The notes beneath the pieces are model-generated. The model was not told the DNA's origin and did no database searches. It saw nothing but the letters and a program-made list of their open reading frames with translations. Below are positions 1-10,869 of a DNA stretch of 64,000 nucleotides, one piece after another (positions within the stretch are counted from its first letter, which is position 1; every line of letters begins with the position of its first letter). The stretch covers positions 40,009,117-40,073,116 of the forward strand of contig OZ024863.1 in NCBI GenBank assembly GCA_964017155.1, in the 5' to 3' direction. This DNA is from Oasisia sp. SBJ-2009. Lineage: Eukaryota; Annelida; Polychaeta; Sabellida; Siboglinidae. A program made the translations under genes and the position numbers.

Positions 1-1615
1 AATTATGGCGGTCTAATTTTAAACAGCTTTTTAATTGTATTAGGGATATAGACATTCAACAGATCAAATGTGATTCCAAATATATACAAATGACATAGTT
101 GTGGAAATTAGCGAAGTTGAAAATGTTTTTAAATGCCTAGATATAAATAAGACTTATGGTATGGATGGTGTATATGCTGAACACCTTAAACATTGTGATA
201 AACGCATTGTATGTGTATAACTGGTTTTTTTGTACATGGATTTTTACCTAGTTCTTTGTTATCTGTTGTGCTGGTTCCTATTATCAAAGATAAATGTAGC
301 AAGATTAACAACAAAGACAATTATAGACATATTGCATTAGCTAGTATTGTGTCAAAAATTGTTGAAAACATTGTTAGATAGAATGTCAGTTACGCGTCCA
401 ATCAGTTTGGATTTAAGAAAAAAACACGGGACAGACTTGTGTATTTATGTCTTAAAGGAAGTTATTGACAGGCATAGGAGTCTAGATGGGTCTATGTTTA
501 CATGTTTTTAGATGCTTCTAAAGCCTTTGACAGAGTGAAACATTCTATCTTATTTCAAAAGTTGATTGACAGGGGAGTGCCTGGATATATTGTTAGACTG
601 CTTATATAATGGTATTCGAATCAGACTATGTATATTAGATGGTCAGGCAAATTGTCGGAACATTTTGGTGTTACAAATGGTGTCATGCAAGGTGGTATAC
701 TCTCACCACACCTTTTTAATATATATATATGTATGGATGATTTAACCATAGCTTTAAACAAATGTAACACATAGTGCATGTGTAATAGGTAGTACAACTA
801 TCAACCATCTTATGTATGCTGATGACTTGGTAATTCTGTACCCATTTGTATCAAGACTGTCTGAACTGATGCAGGTATGTGGACTCTATGGGTTAAATCA
901 TGATATCAAGTACAACTCCAAGAAAAGTGCTGTGTTAATATTTAAAAGTAAATATATGAAAACTGTTGATGTTCCATCATTTAAGATTAATGGTGAAACA
1001 ATCCAGGAAGTGAATAATGTGAAATATTTGGGTCACTTTATTTCTAATACATTACGTGATGACAAAGATATCTTACGCCAATGCCGACAACTATATGCTA
1101 GGGGTAATATATGCTATTGCGGAATTTTACATGTGTTCCACTGAAGTGAAGCTGACTCTGCTTAGAACTTTCTGCTGTCCCATGTATACTGCTCAGCTGT
1201 GGTGGAATTACACAGTAGTAAGTATACATAAACTTCATGTGGCTTACAATAATATGTTTTGCTTATTGCTAAATCAGCCTAAATATTGCAGTGCCTCCAC
1301 CATGTTTGTAGAATACCATGTACCAGATAGTAAAGCTGTAATTAGAAACCTTGTATATAAATTCATGCGGAGACTTGATGCTCTTATAATAAGTTGGTAA
1401 CTGCTATTATCAACAGTGATATAAAATGGCAATCCAGGATAAGACGACATTGGATCCATGATAGGTTTTGATTGAATGTACCATTGTGCAATGTTTTTTT
1501 CTCTATTTGCCATGTGCAATACTTTTATATTTTTCTAGTCACTTGTATTTTTTAATGTTTATGTGGACATCTATATGTACTATGACAATCTGAAATAAAT
1601 TTAATAAAGATATTG
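1..1615 (+). mobile_element. Broken non-LTR retrotransposon (LINE), reverse transcriptase region to 3' end
   Basis: This is a decayed LINE copy that continues off the left edge or is 5'-truncated. Conceptual translation gives reverse transcriptase blocks in order but in different frames: a finger block near 120-230 (GMDGVYAEHLKH), a block near 515-545 (FLDASKAFDRVKH), GVMQGGILSPHLFNIY near 680-730, the catalytic MYADDLVILYP at 812-845, then the thumb and a C-terminal stretch to about 1,470. At least four frameshifts or stops separate these blocks (for example near 605, 770, 1,130 and 1,390), so no enzyme can be made. The copy ends in an A-rich 3' tail with AATAAA-like motifs near 1,594-1,607. 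The motif order and YADD fit the CR1/L2/Rex1-type assemblage; I cannot name the clade. It may sit in an upstream intron of the M13 peptidase gene. Confidence 0.85.
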
Positions 1616-2053
1616 AAAACACACACGATCATGCACTGATGCAGGGCTCACTCCTATCGTTACTGTATCATTTCTACTCTACATAAACGACTTAATTAAT
1701 GCAACCCTATAGTTATATTCTGATGCAAATGACAACGTTACTTAATATAATAATAATTATTATTTGTGATGAACGTTTGACGATGTCGATAATCTTATTA
1801 CTGAGTGATAACTGGCCTCAGGCTCAGCTCTTCAGTCAGCACTGCCACTGGCACTGACTGAGTCGACTCGAATTTAGCCTTTTTGAACACACCTTTTAAA
1901 GTATGCTTCAGCGCTGCTGAGCGTACCCTTCCCTGGACATTGTCGTGCTTGGCTAGTGCCGGATGGTGCACGCCACTGCTCATATATTGTCTCAGATAAC
2001 TGTAAAACATCTCGGAAACTACAAACTTTCGCCGGTTAACAAAATAGTTGACA

Positions 2054-2188
2054 CGCGCATGCGCAGAAACGTCAATCGGAACGGTTTTAACGGTGGGTAC
2101 CGCGGGGTGGGAAACGTAAACATCCCGCATAGCAACCAAGGACGTATCTGACTCGCGCATGCGCAGAAACGTCAATCGGAACGGATTT
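2054..2188. promoter_or_regulatory. Duplicated block with two NRF-1-like palindromes
   Basis: The sequence CGCGCATGCGCAG occurs at 2,054-2,066 and again at 2,154-2,166. It is followed each time by the same approximately 20 bases (AAACGTCAATCGGAACGG), so a roughly 35-bp block is repeated with a 100-bp period. GCGCATGCGC is the classic NRF-1 recognition palindrome, which is common in animal CpG-island promoters. A promoter role, perhaps for the M13 gene downstream or a gene on the other strand, is inference. The block could instead be part of an unrecognised repeat. Confidence 0.35.
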
Positions 2189-2404
2189 AACGCCGGTAAA
2201 ATGTAAGCGCTACAGCGCCATTACCTTCCACATGTGCGCATGTGCATGCGTGTGTTAGCGTGCGTGGGTGCTGTGTGCACATATGGTACTGACTTATGTA
2301 ACTTCGCGGTACTTATATTACATCACATCCTCAAGTGTGTGATACTATCTTCATAACTTAACAAAATAATAAAGCATACTTCAGACCTTAATAAACCATT
2401 TCTT

Positions 2405-2490
2405 CATCTAGCTTTTACACTAGGATTGAACCGGCGAACCTCACGCCTGTGGGCGTTCGATACCCTGACATTATGGCACGGAAAGGGAAC
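2405..2490 (-). repeat. Possible tRNA-derived SINE head
   Basis: Read on the minus strand, this stretch has a good RNA polymerase III B-box match (GGTTCAATCC, near 2,426-2,436). About 45 bases upstream lies an A-box-like segment (TAATGTCAGGGTATCGAAC). The spacing is tRNA-like, but no acceptor stem closes, so it is not a working tRNA gene. A decayed SINE head is the best reading. Confidence 0.35.
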
Positions 2491-2580
2491 ACTTGTGCGG
2501 TCATCGATAACACGATTTGCGCTGACAAGTTCGATATCAATGAAGCTCACAGTTATAAAGTAGCATATTATGACCAACCC

Positions 2581-2937
2581 TGAAACGTGTCGTCTTTGCC
2601 TGACATCTGTGTAGTCGGATTGTCCGACTCATCTCGCATTCATACATATCTGATTCGACACCAGAAGTACTGAACAAATCACTTTATTACAATTACAAGC
2701 AGAGAGAGGGATTGTGATGGTATGCCAATGTAAATGCATAGAACGACATATGCAGTCCAAGAGATCAGTCTTGGAAGATGACGAGACTCGAGGTCGATCA
2801 GTGTTATCCCTCTCTCCGCTTGTAATTGTAATAAAGTGATTTGTTCAGTACTCCTGGTGTCGAATCAGATATGTATGAATGTGAGATGAGTCGGACAATC
2901 CGACTACATAGATGTCAGGCCAAGACGACACGTTTCA
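2581..2937. repeat. 131-bp inverted repeat (LTR fold-back)
   Basis: 2,581-2,711 and 2,807-2,937 are reverse complements over 131 bp with about five mismatches, separated by a 95-bp loop that is the U3 part of the forward LTR. As single-stranded DNA or RNA this would fold into a long stable hairpin. The near-identity of the arms implies that the rearrangement is young compared with the LINE remnants in the window. Confidence 0.9.
2713..2937 (+). repeat. Complete LTR of the Ty3-like element
   Basis: This LTR begins TGTGATGG and ends GTTTCA, so it has TG...CA termini. It contains an AATAAAG poly(A)-type signal at about 2,829-2,835. It is followed directly by TGGTGGCAGC, the kind of primer-binding sequence that follows the 5' LTR in many Ty3/gypsy elements. 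The U3 part is confirmed by the reverse-orientation copy at 3,816-3,936, which ends at the same TGTGATGG terminus. Confidence 0.75.
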
Positions 2938-3077
2938 TGGTGGCAGCTACGGTTGAATCCGGCGCTTTTGACATTCGTAAATATGTCAACACGCACGCGG
3001 CACCGTCGATTCGACGCTGGCCAGCTCCGATTTGTTCTCACTGAGTAAGTGATAGACATTGCCATTAATAGGCAGCC

Positions 3078-3845
3078 ATGGGTGATCTGTCAGGTATAGA
3101 GCCGCCCCGCATGAACTGGTTAGCCACTGATTTACCCACGGAGTTTCGTTCATTCCGTCAATATTGCGAACTGATTTTCAGTGGGCCCTTTGCTGAAAAA
3201 GGGCAGAGTGAACGAGTGACCTACATCCTGCTATGGGTAGGACAGGAGGGTCGGCGAATGTACAATACGTGGGACCTCAGTGAAACTGATAAGAAAGACG
3301 TTGAGGTCATTTGGGCTAAATTCCAGGCTCTGATAGAACCCAAGTCTAATTACAGGCTGAGCCGTTTTCATCTGCAAAAATTCAGGCAGTTGAGCTCTGA
3401 GACAGTTAACGAATTCATGACACGCTGCAAGACGCAGGCGCGTAAATGCAAGTTCCGTGATGCTACAGAAACCGAGGAGAGGTTGATCGAACAGTTAGTA
3501 GTGGGTGTCCGGCACGGGAAAGTGCAAGAAAAGCTACTGTGCCGTGATGAGACACTAACACTTGACGCGGCGATGGACGTTGCTAGAACGCATGAAGCAA
3601 CACTGGCCAACATGCAGCAGTTCTCAGGAGACGCTAGCAGCATCAGTCACGTCAGCCGGTCGCGGAGAACACATGAGCCAAGCGGACGTCGAGAGGAGGC
3701 ACCTACGTGCGCAAAATGTGGACGTCATCATGCGCCCACAGATCGATGTCCAGCAGAGGGCAGTAGGTGTAACGCATGTGGGAAACTCAATGAATTTATT
3801 TTGAAAAATTTCAACTCAATTTATTACAATTACAAGCAGAGATAA
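3078..3845 (+). pseudogene. Truncated Ty3/gypsy Gag with one zinc-knuckle region
   Basis: This open frame of 255 codons starts at MGDLSG. Residues about 20-180 resemble the capsid region of invertebrate Ty3/gypsy retrotransposon Gag proteins (RQYCELIFSG, then KFRQLSSETVNEFMTRCKTQ, then EERLIEQLVVGV). A cysteine/histidine-rich nucleocapsid stretch follows at about residues 212-236 (CAKCGRHH, DRCP, RCNACGK). Right after the second CxxC the frame runs into the reverse-orientation LTR and ends in 20-odd unrelated residues, so the C-terminus and all pol functions are lost. The frame itself has no internal stop, which again suggests a recent insertion. Gag coats element RNA and assembles particles; this copy could at most act in trans with an intact relative. 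Confidence 0.85.
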
Positions 3846-3941
3846 CACTGATCGACCTCGAGTCTCGTCATCTTCCAAGACTGATCTCTTGGACTGCATA
3901 TGTCGTTCTATGCATTTACATTGGCATACCATCACAAACCC

Positions 3942-4596
3942 GTCATTCGTAAATGGTGCGAGAATGTACAACTCAAAATCCCGACCTGCTGGTACAAATC
4001 TGACTTGAGATTTGGAATCAGCATATTGGATTTAATCTAAAAAAGACTAACAAAAATTGCAGTATTGCGAAATAGACGAATAATAGATAAAATGGACTAA
4101 GCGCAAAAAATCAAAATGAAGTCCTACATGGAATATGTACATTATTACATTTTCGGGCAAAACTTATTACATTATCAGGCAGGAGCACTATGTCACATTA
4201 CCAGGCAGCAAGTTTATGACATATTCAGGTGATGCTATCACATTACCAGACAGTTATTATAATATTGTCATGTGTTTTATTACATTATCAAGCAGTTATT
4301 ATATTAATAGGCGATTGCTGCATTATGAATTGTAACATCGCCTCTTCTTTCTCGCACGTACCCTGAAGAAAGAACACACCATCCTAGATTGCTGGACCTT
4401 CGATGGAAAGTTATCATTAACATGGCAACGTTAAGAACAACCACCAATGAAAAATGATGTTAAGACATTTTAGATATAAACAATGTCTGCCAAATCTTAG
4501 ACAGTGTAAACGATGTCAGGCGAAGCTACTACGCTATCCTGATCGATGACGATATTACTGCGTTTTTCTTTTTATTACTGTGTCATAGCTTGTATG

Positions 4597-4658
<62 letters not shown>

Positions 4659-5081
4659 AGAGAGGATATATATATTATTTAGATATATTTATTAAGAGGG
4701 GAACAGACAGACAGACGCAGACAAAGAGATGCAGCTAATACTGTAATTTTACGTTGTGTTGCATACATATACACTTTAATTTGTCAAGAAGTCACAGATT
4801 AAATTTGACCAAATCTGGTATTTCATTACTACACCAAGAATCCAAGATATACTAAGCCATCAATAAAATCGATTTAGGTTCACGTTGTTTCTTCATCAGT
4901 GTACAATTTGGATCACGATTATAAACGTTCCAAATGTGATAATGTTCACGTTTGGATTATTATATAATAAACGGCGAAAGAGAATGTGTCTATAAAAGAG
5001 GCCATCAACTAAAATGTATTTTTCTTTCAGGATAAATGACAATATCGTACAACCTGGCATCATGTAACATTGCTGTTGCAG
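3942..5081. other. Probable intron with degenerate tandem motif and GA microsatellite
   Basis: No exon is recognised. 4,135-4,320 holds an irregular tandem motif around TTATTACATTATCAGGCA at roughly 25-35 base spacing. 4,598-4,664 is a pure GA dinucleotide run. The remainder is AT-rich. It ends at the polypyrimidine tract and AG (5,080-5,081) that open the first recognised exon of the M13 gene. Confidence 0.6.
4598..4664. repeat. GA dinucleotide microsatellite
   Basis: About 30 nearly uninterrupted GA units, forming a purine-only strand. Confidence 0.95.
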
Positions 5082-5439
5082 GTGGCGCATGAGCCCCGCC
5101 GACGTAAATGCATACTTCGCTCATGCTCAAAATTTGATTGTGTTTCCTGCTGCGATCATACAGAATCAAATGTATGGCAACGGTTTCCCTATGTAAGTCA
5201 GACATGTATAGAGACAATGCCGATGGTCTATGCAGGTTGGAACAGTCGCAATATATACAAGTGACCATAAATACACGTGACATTGCGATTAACTATCTGA
5301 CGTCCACGGGTCCTTCCTTTATTAGCGTACAATTTCGTAAATAAATACATGTTATTTTTCTTTCAAGGTGTCGTAGATAGATCTGAGAAAGTATAGCGTC
5401 CGAAATGGATACATTCGGGAACAAAACGTTAACCGTCAA

Positions 5440-5472
<33 letters not shown>

Positions 5473-7850
5473 CACACACGCACACACATAATTCCGTTAG
5501 CTCGACTATAGCTATACGTTGATTTATCAATTATAACTATATATTTTCAGTGTAATGAATCGCGAATAGTTTAGACAAGAAGTTATAACTGTACAGTAAG
5601 ATTTATATGCAGAGACTCTTGTGAACAATAACAACTGTAATTAAGTGCAATCTTTTTTCCAGCTAGTGAAAGCAAACATTTAAAACATGTTCCAGGGCCG
5701 TGAATTTTGGGGGCATAGGCGCAGTCTTAGGACATGAAATGTCACATGCATTCGACTATAAAGGTAAATAATATGTCGTTTGTTAGTGTCTATCATCTAC
5801 GTCGTTTAATAATACGCAGGAGCGTTAATATAATGTTTATTATTCACCATGAATTGAGTCAAATTCAGTCTGTTGTATTTAAATGTCAGTGTTATTAATG
5901 TATCAAGGTTCCAACAGATATTGACGACATATTTTGTAACTTAAAATGTTGAACATGGAAAAAAGCCGAACGTCTCAGAAAATGTCCATAATTATAATTA
6001 TAATAATAATAATAACAATACATTTGGAAATATGGCAGTTGCCTTAATAATGCTATCAGGCAAGTCAAAAGTAGGCGTAACTAAGATTGCGCGCAACACG
6101 TTTTACAGACAGCATGCTCTCCTCACTTGCGCAGAATTGCGTAGAAACAGTAAATTAATTTATATGCCAAACGATCGAGTGTTTAGCACGAATACAGTTT
6201 ATAATAACGAAATAAAACTGATAGATCCTCCTTGAGATACTGTCTGACAACATTTAACGAAATCTACGAAAGCAATATGGTTGCACTTTATTGGATGACT
6301 TTTTCATTGAAAGATAATACATATTCAGTATTGTGACACTAAAGTAGTTCCTATTTGATAAGAAAATGCCTCGACAACTCGATATGTCTAAATTAGCGGT
6401 TCTGAACCTTTTGTGGCTTCGACCAAAACTCTTGTCCAAAAAATGTTCGCGCTTTTTATCTTGTGAAGATAAATTAAGTTATGATACGACAAGTAGTCAT
6501 AGTATAAACAAATAAAAAATACCTTTTAAAGTTCGCTGAACAGAAGAAATCACTAACTTAACTCTTCACATTTCATTGGTATATTCACTGCTGACTTGCA
6601 AACGGAGCAAAGATGGCGGATGGAGACGTTAAGAACCGCTGATCTAAATTAAACAGACACCTTCATCATTGCAATGACTATCGTATGTGTTCTGAAGACA
6701 ATAGGCTCATTAATATGAAAAAGCACCGTATTAAAAAAGCATTACAAATTGCTTTGTAATTTCGTTTTGATAGTTTACTACGTTGTATCATTAGGTCGCT
6801 TGTATGACGAGACTCGAAAGTTAAACAACTGGTGGACAAACAGTACTTCAGAGAAATTCGCAAAAAAGTCGAAATGCATGATTGATCAGTACAGTAATTA
6901 CACCGTGTTTGGGGGAAATGTAAGTTATATTGAAGAAACGTAATTTTATATAAACAATTCTCGCAAACCTTGAATATCTTGATTACCATTACAGCGAAAC
7001 TAGATATAGCAGAAATGTGTTAGTTTGGCTAGAATGTTATATAGCACCTCTACATATTTACAGTCCATCCGACCACGAGTCTGCCGCTTATAAGACTCCC
7101 TAAACGCTTTACAATTTATATATTTATTTATTATCATTGATTCAACTGGTTAATTTTAACATTCATGTATTAATTGTATTTAGCCCTCATTTTGGATTTT
7201 GTCTAACAATAATTTATATGGCGCTCTACAGGCTGACTCATTACTTATTACTAGGTTATTATACTTTTGTTTTAACTCTAAAAGGCAGCATCTACAACCA
7301 CCAAAGATCCGATGAGTATTCATGTTGATTACCTCAATAACGTATGTGAACTAAACGAGTTGAACCACTGTAAGTAAATATTGTATAGTGATGACATCCT
7401 GAAGTTCGGTTATCAAAATGGTAGCAGGTTGCTCTCTGACAGCGTGAACCCCCAGTCTTCCCGATCCTGTTTAACTGAACCCTACAGGGTATAAAATGAG
7501 ATGTATGTTCACGCGAGACCGGTATATTTGGCTGCGCAAAAGGCTACTCGTGAGACAGGCTCTTATGATGTATTTTATGATAGTGCTATGCTGCCTGTCA
7601 TAACAACATGTGTCGATATGGGAATGGTGTGTGTTTGTAGCTAAATGGCAAACTCACCCTGTCAGAGAATATAGCTGACAGTGGAGGCTTAAAGGCTAGC
7701 TATCATGCCTATATGGCATGGCTTAAAGATAATGAAGACCCCCATGCCAACTTACCTGCACTCAACATGACTAAACAACAACTCTTCTTCCTTTCTTTCG
7801 CACAGGTATGTATTTTGTATTTGTATTGAATCTACAATACATGTCCTATA

Positions 7851-7900
<50 letters not shown>

Positions 7901-9590
7901 TTGGTGCCTATCGTGTGGCCGGCGCTACACCAATGCCGGCTCAAAGATGGTTTTCCAAAATATTCACGTGCGACGTTTATTTAACAGGCGTGATGCAAAT
8001 GTGAACAGTGTTATGGAAGGCTACGTATGTTGGCATTGATTTACAAATTACGGAAGACGTACTGAGGTGATGGCTGGACAGGTTATGTTGCTCGGAAAAA
8101 GAAGAAGAAGAATAACTGGGAAAATGTTGTAGTTGATTCGTTAGGCAGGTTAAATAATACATTACATCCACGTCAACATGTTGTATTTAAATGAAACAAA
8201 TGTATTCACTTATCAGTCACTATAAAAAAAATCCTTCACATGGCGATATGATATACCGACCCAGTCAGTGTTAATCGAATACGAAACATAAGAAATGTTT
8301 GCGGATGTATTCAATATTCAAAGTATCTTAAAATGCAATACGTTAAACATGAAAACATCATGAGGCTGTTCGATGTTACGTATATGGTTATTAATACGAA
8401 GAGTTGTTTACACAAGATCATAATCCGAAACTAAGTTTAGAATATTGTGCTATTTTTATTAATGACTTTCATTGCAGAATTGGTGTACTTTTTACACAAA
8501 GCGAGTTGCACTCATATTGCTTTACACGGATAACCATGCTAATGCAAAGTTCAGGTAATACATAAACACAATGTTATCACATCGTCGCTCTCAATCACTC
8601 ATGCACCCATTCACACACTCACTCACTCACTCACTCACTCACTCACTAGTTCACTCACGTACTCACTCATTAACTCACATTAAACAATTGCTTGTTTGCA
8701 TTGTGTTTTATGGTTGTTAATAATGTTCTGAGTACACAGTTCTGAATAAACTTTCTTTCATTCAAACTCACTAACTCACTCTCCATCTCCCCTTGTCTTT
8801 CTGCTATGCTCTCCGTTTCCGACGCTCTCTCTCACGCAGCATACACACGCGCGCATAACCGCGCGCGTACTTTGAAAGGCTCTATAGTAAAATAAACACA
8901 ATCATCTATTGAACTAGATGTAGCAGGCTTTACTTGAGGAATTGATCTGCATTTGACCTACATTTTAAAATATGCATATACGGAATTGGTTTGTTACAAA
9001 GTTTGTTGTAGTTTACCAAAAATGTCGTTGCTCATATATGCATCTGTTTCACACCAGTGCTCTGGTTGGTGTGTTCATGTTGATCACCATCATGCAAAAC
9101 ACATCCTTCCAAATAACTGTGACAGTGGACTTGTGAGAATATCGGAGACGGGCAAGGCATTGCCACTTCGAATTGGTCAATATAACTCTTGTAATTGGTA
9201 TATCTACCTTATAAAACATGTTTCACAGTTTTCGGTGGTGATTATCACGCTGCTTCGAGTTAGATCAGGTTTCTATGTGTAAAAACCTGCTATTGCGATA
9301 TGGCTATTAATCGCACCACTATGTCTACGTGTACACTATTTGGTGTAGTTCATCACTATTTGTCCTCCTAATATTTACCCGATTGGTGCCTTGTCTTACC
9401 ATTTTCGCCACGTCTTAACGAAAAAGGTTAGAGTGCATGTAATCACAATAGTTCCATGAATGTGTTGGTCACCTTTTCCTGCAGGGTAATTGGACCGTTG
9501 TCGAACACGCGACAATTCGCCGAGGCTTTCTCGTGTCCTGTCACTTCTCCGATGAATCCTGAACACAAGTGCACAATCTGGTTCTCGTGA
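5082..9590 (+). CDS. M13 zinc metallopeptidase (neprilysin/ECE-like), C-terminal six exons
   Basis: Six exons with GT-AG borders and compatible phases join into about 216 residues: 5,082-5,192, 5,696-5,763, 6,795-6,919, 7,641-7,805, 8,478-8,554 and 9,485-9,590 (TGA at 9,588). Family landmarks appear in order: [10 protein letters not shown] (substrate-binding Asn-Ala) and IVFPAAIIQ in exon 1; [18 protein letters not shown], with the catalytic HExxH at 5,733-5,747, in exon 2; WW and [10 protein letters not shown] in exon 3; ENIADSGG, with the third zinc ligand Glu at 7,665, in exon 4; a WC pair and the DxH of the transition-state site in exon 5; and [14 protein letters not shown] and a terminal CTIW in exon 6. 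M13 enzymes are type II membrane ectopeptidases that trim small peptides outside the cell. The usual length is 650-780 residues, so the cytoplasmic, membrane and first lobe exons are missing and probably lie left of the window. All catalytic residues seen are intact. Oddities are FDYKG in place of FDDxG and two residues after the normally terminal Trp. Substrate and subfamily cannot be told. Confidence 0.93.
5440..5489. repeat. CGCA tetranucleotide microsatellite
   Basis: A run of CGCA units ending in CACA, inside the first recognised intron of the M13 gene. Confidence 0.9.
7850..7898. repeat. TA microsatellite
   Basis: A pure TA run just downstream of the ENIAD exon of the M13 gene. Confidence 0.95.
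8612..8650. repeat. ACTC tetranucleotide microsatellite
   Basis: ACTC units with a second looser patch near 8,765-8,785. Between them is TGAATAAACTTTCTTTCATTCAAA, split here only by its position near 8,741-8,764, which resembles the 3' tail of a retroposon. The stretch lies in the last M13 intron. Confidence 0.8.
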
Positions 9591-9962
9591 AACGACTGCG
9601 CCACAATGCAAATTGCACCGTGAACACAATCTTGTCCATCCGACGGTGCTGCCATACACGACCACACAACTTCGCAGGCACGCACGCACGCAAGCACAAG
9701 TACACGCACACAGCAAACCCCAGAAGGACATGTAATACATCCAATTGCAGTAAAAATGCAGAAGTACGACAGGGTCTCCAGTTGTCAATATAATAGTTTG
9801 TTTCACAAATGAACAAGCAAACTTTATACTTAGGCATCTGGGCCTGTTTCGTTTTGTAGTTTCTATAATTGCGTTGTATGATTTCATTTTACATTACAAA
9901 TACAACCATACCACATGTCACGTATTAATAAAGCCACACATCTACATATTGTCAATATATTT

Positions 9963-10037
<75 letters not shown>

Positions 10038-10040
10038 GTT

Positions 10041-10072
<32 letters not shown>

Positions 10073-10614
10073 TGCGCGTGTGTGCGTGCGTGAGTGTGTG
10101 TGTTTCTTTGTATATATACACGTATATATATATATATATATATCCTGACGGTCAAGCGAGAGCTAAGTATTGTCGTGGACTTCGACGACATAATTACCGA
10201 GTACCGAGTTTGCATCGCTCAAAGCAAGAAAGGTTAGGCTGTACCATAAGTTGACGGGTTTTTTGGCGCTCTGATCGACCATCACTTCACGCTTGATTGT
10301 CGTTGCGGTGGCAATGGCGGGTCGAGCTCGAAGTAAAGATGTTCTATTGAGAGAAATTTGGTTAACGTTGACTACTGTCTATTCAGTAATGTGTTAGCGG
10401 ACCATCGTTGTGGATTTTGTTGTGAGGTTTGTGTTTGTTTTATTTGAGATGTGAATATCGTGTTAAGATGTACCTCGGTGTGGTACGTGTAGCGCTGTGT
10501 GAATCATTAAACCGTGCCTACGTTTGCTACCATAAGTATAGCAATGATAAGTAGGCCTACAACACTAGCGATACCTATTCCAATAGTGTACTGTAGAATC
10601 TATAATGGGCTTCC
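9591..10614. other. M13 3' untranslated region and microsatellite-rich spacer
   Basis: The region begins as the 3' UTR of the M13 gene; an AATAAA lies at 9,927-9,932. 9,680-9,712 has CGCA/CACA units, 9,963-10,100 is a long GT run grading into GTGC, and 10,110-10,142 is a TA run. 10,250-10,450 is more CpG-rich and shows no open frame that I recognise. Long open frames crossing the microsatellites are artefacts of the simple repeats. Confidence 0.7.
9963..10142. repeat. Compound GT / GTGC / TA microsatellite
   Basis: About 35 GT units pass into GTGC units near 10,052-10,085 and end in a TA run at 10,110-10,142. Confidence 0.95.
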
Positions 10615-10701
10615 ACAAATCCACGTTAGTCGCTAGAGGCGCTAATACGCAACTAGACCCTAGTTGCGTATCAGCGCCTCCAGCGACTAACGTGGATTTG
10701 T
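10615..10701. repeat. Near-perfect 42-bp hairpin (fold-back element end)
   Basis: 10,615-10,656 and 10,660-10,701 are reverse complements over 42 bp with two mismatches and a 3-base loop. Beyond the hairpin, 10,711-10,732 (TTTTGCTGAACGCTTGTTTA) recurs inverted at 11,522-11,543. The inner GACCCTAGTTGCGT segment recurs in direct orientation at 11,606-11,619. Together these look like the ends of a fold-back or MITE-type element of about 1 kb that contains a SINE. Confidence 0.8.
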
Positions 10702-10869
10702 TTGCATGTTTTGCTGAACGCTTGTTTAAAAATTAATCACCCTCAATTAGCTATTGGCCATGCAGGCGCGTAGCCAGCGGCAGTTTGAATGTGGGCATGC
10801 CGTGTATGTGATCAATAAACAGAACAGCGTGCCAATGTGTGGTCGATAGACAGAACAGCCAAAACAACG

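Larger units (their letters stand above)
1616..2575. other. Gene-free stretch with a CpG-rich islet
   Basis: I see no supported exon here. 1,616-1,800 is AT-rich. From about 1,800 to 2,280 the base composition changes to CpG-rich sequence with the duplicated NRF-1-like block described separately. An open frame on the minus strand (1,798-2,175) shows no recognisable domain and looks like a by-product of the high GC content. Confidence 0.5.
2581..3936 (-). mobile_element. Rearranged Ty3-like LTR element with inverted LTRs and a 5-bp target duplication
   Basis: The unit is bounded by the same five bases, AACCC, at 2,576-2,580 and 3,937-3,941. Its outer ends read TG...CA, as retroviral-type integrase products do. 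Inside, the order is abnormal. 2,581-2,711 is an LTR R-U5 part in reverse orientation. 2,713-2,937 is a complete LTR in forward orientation (TGTGATGG...GTTTCA, about 225 bp, with AATAAAG inside). A primer-binding-type TGGTGGCAGC at 2,938 and a gag gene follow, then 3,816-3,936 is an LTR U3 part in reverse orientation. The outer termini belong to a minus-strand element, whereas the inner LTR plus gag point to the + strand. Protease, reverse transcriptase and integrase are absent. An internal inversion, such as autointegration, before insertion explains the structure. Confidence 0.8.

Noticed and set aside
1798..2175. 125-codon minus-strand open frame
   Set aside because: No motif or family resemblance; it lies in a CpG-rich patch with a duplicated block.
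5070..5264. Alternative-frame open frame over the first M13 exon
   Set aside because: The other frame gives the conserved NAYF and IVFPA motifs bounded by correct splice sites; this one is its shadow.
9396..9887. 163-codon minus-strand open frame
   Set aside because: It is antisense to the last M13 exon and runs through a CGCA/CACA microsatellite; the cysteine-rich part comes from the repeat.
9874..10254. 126-codon Cys/Val-rich open frame
   Set aside because: Translation of a GT microsatellite.
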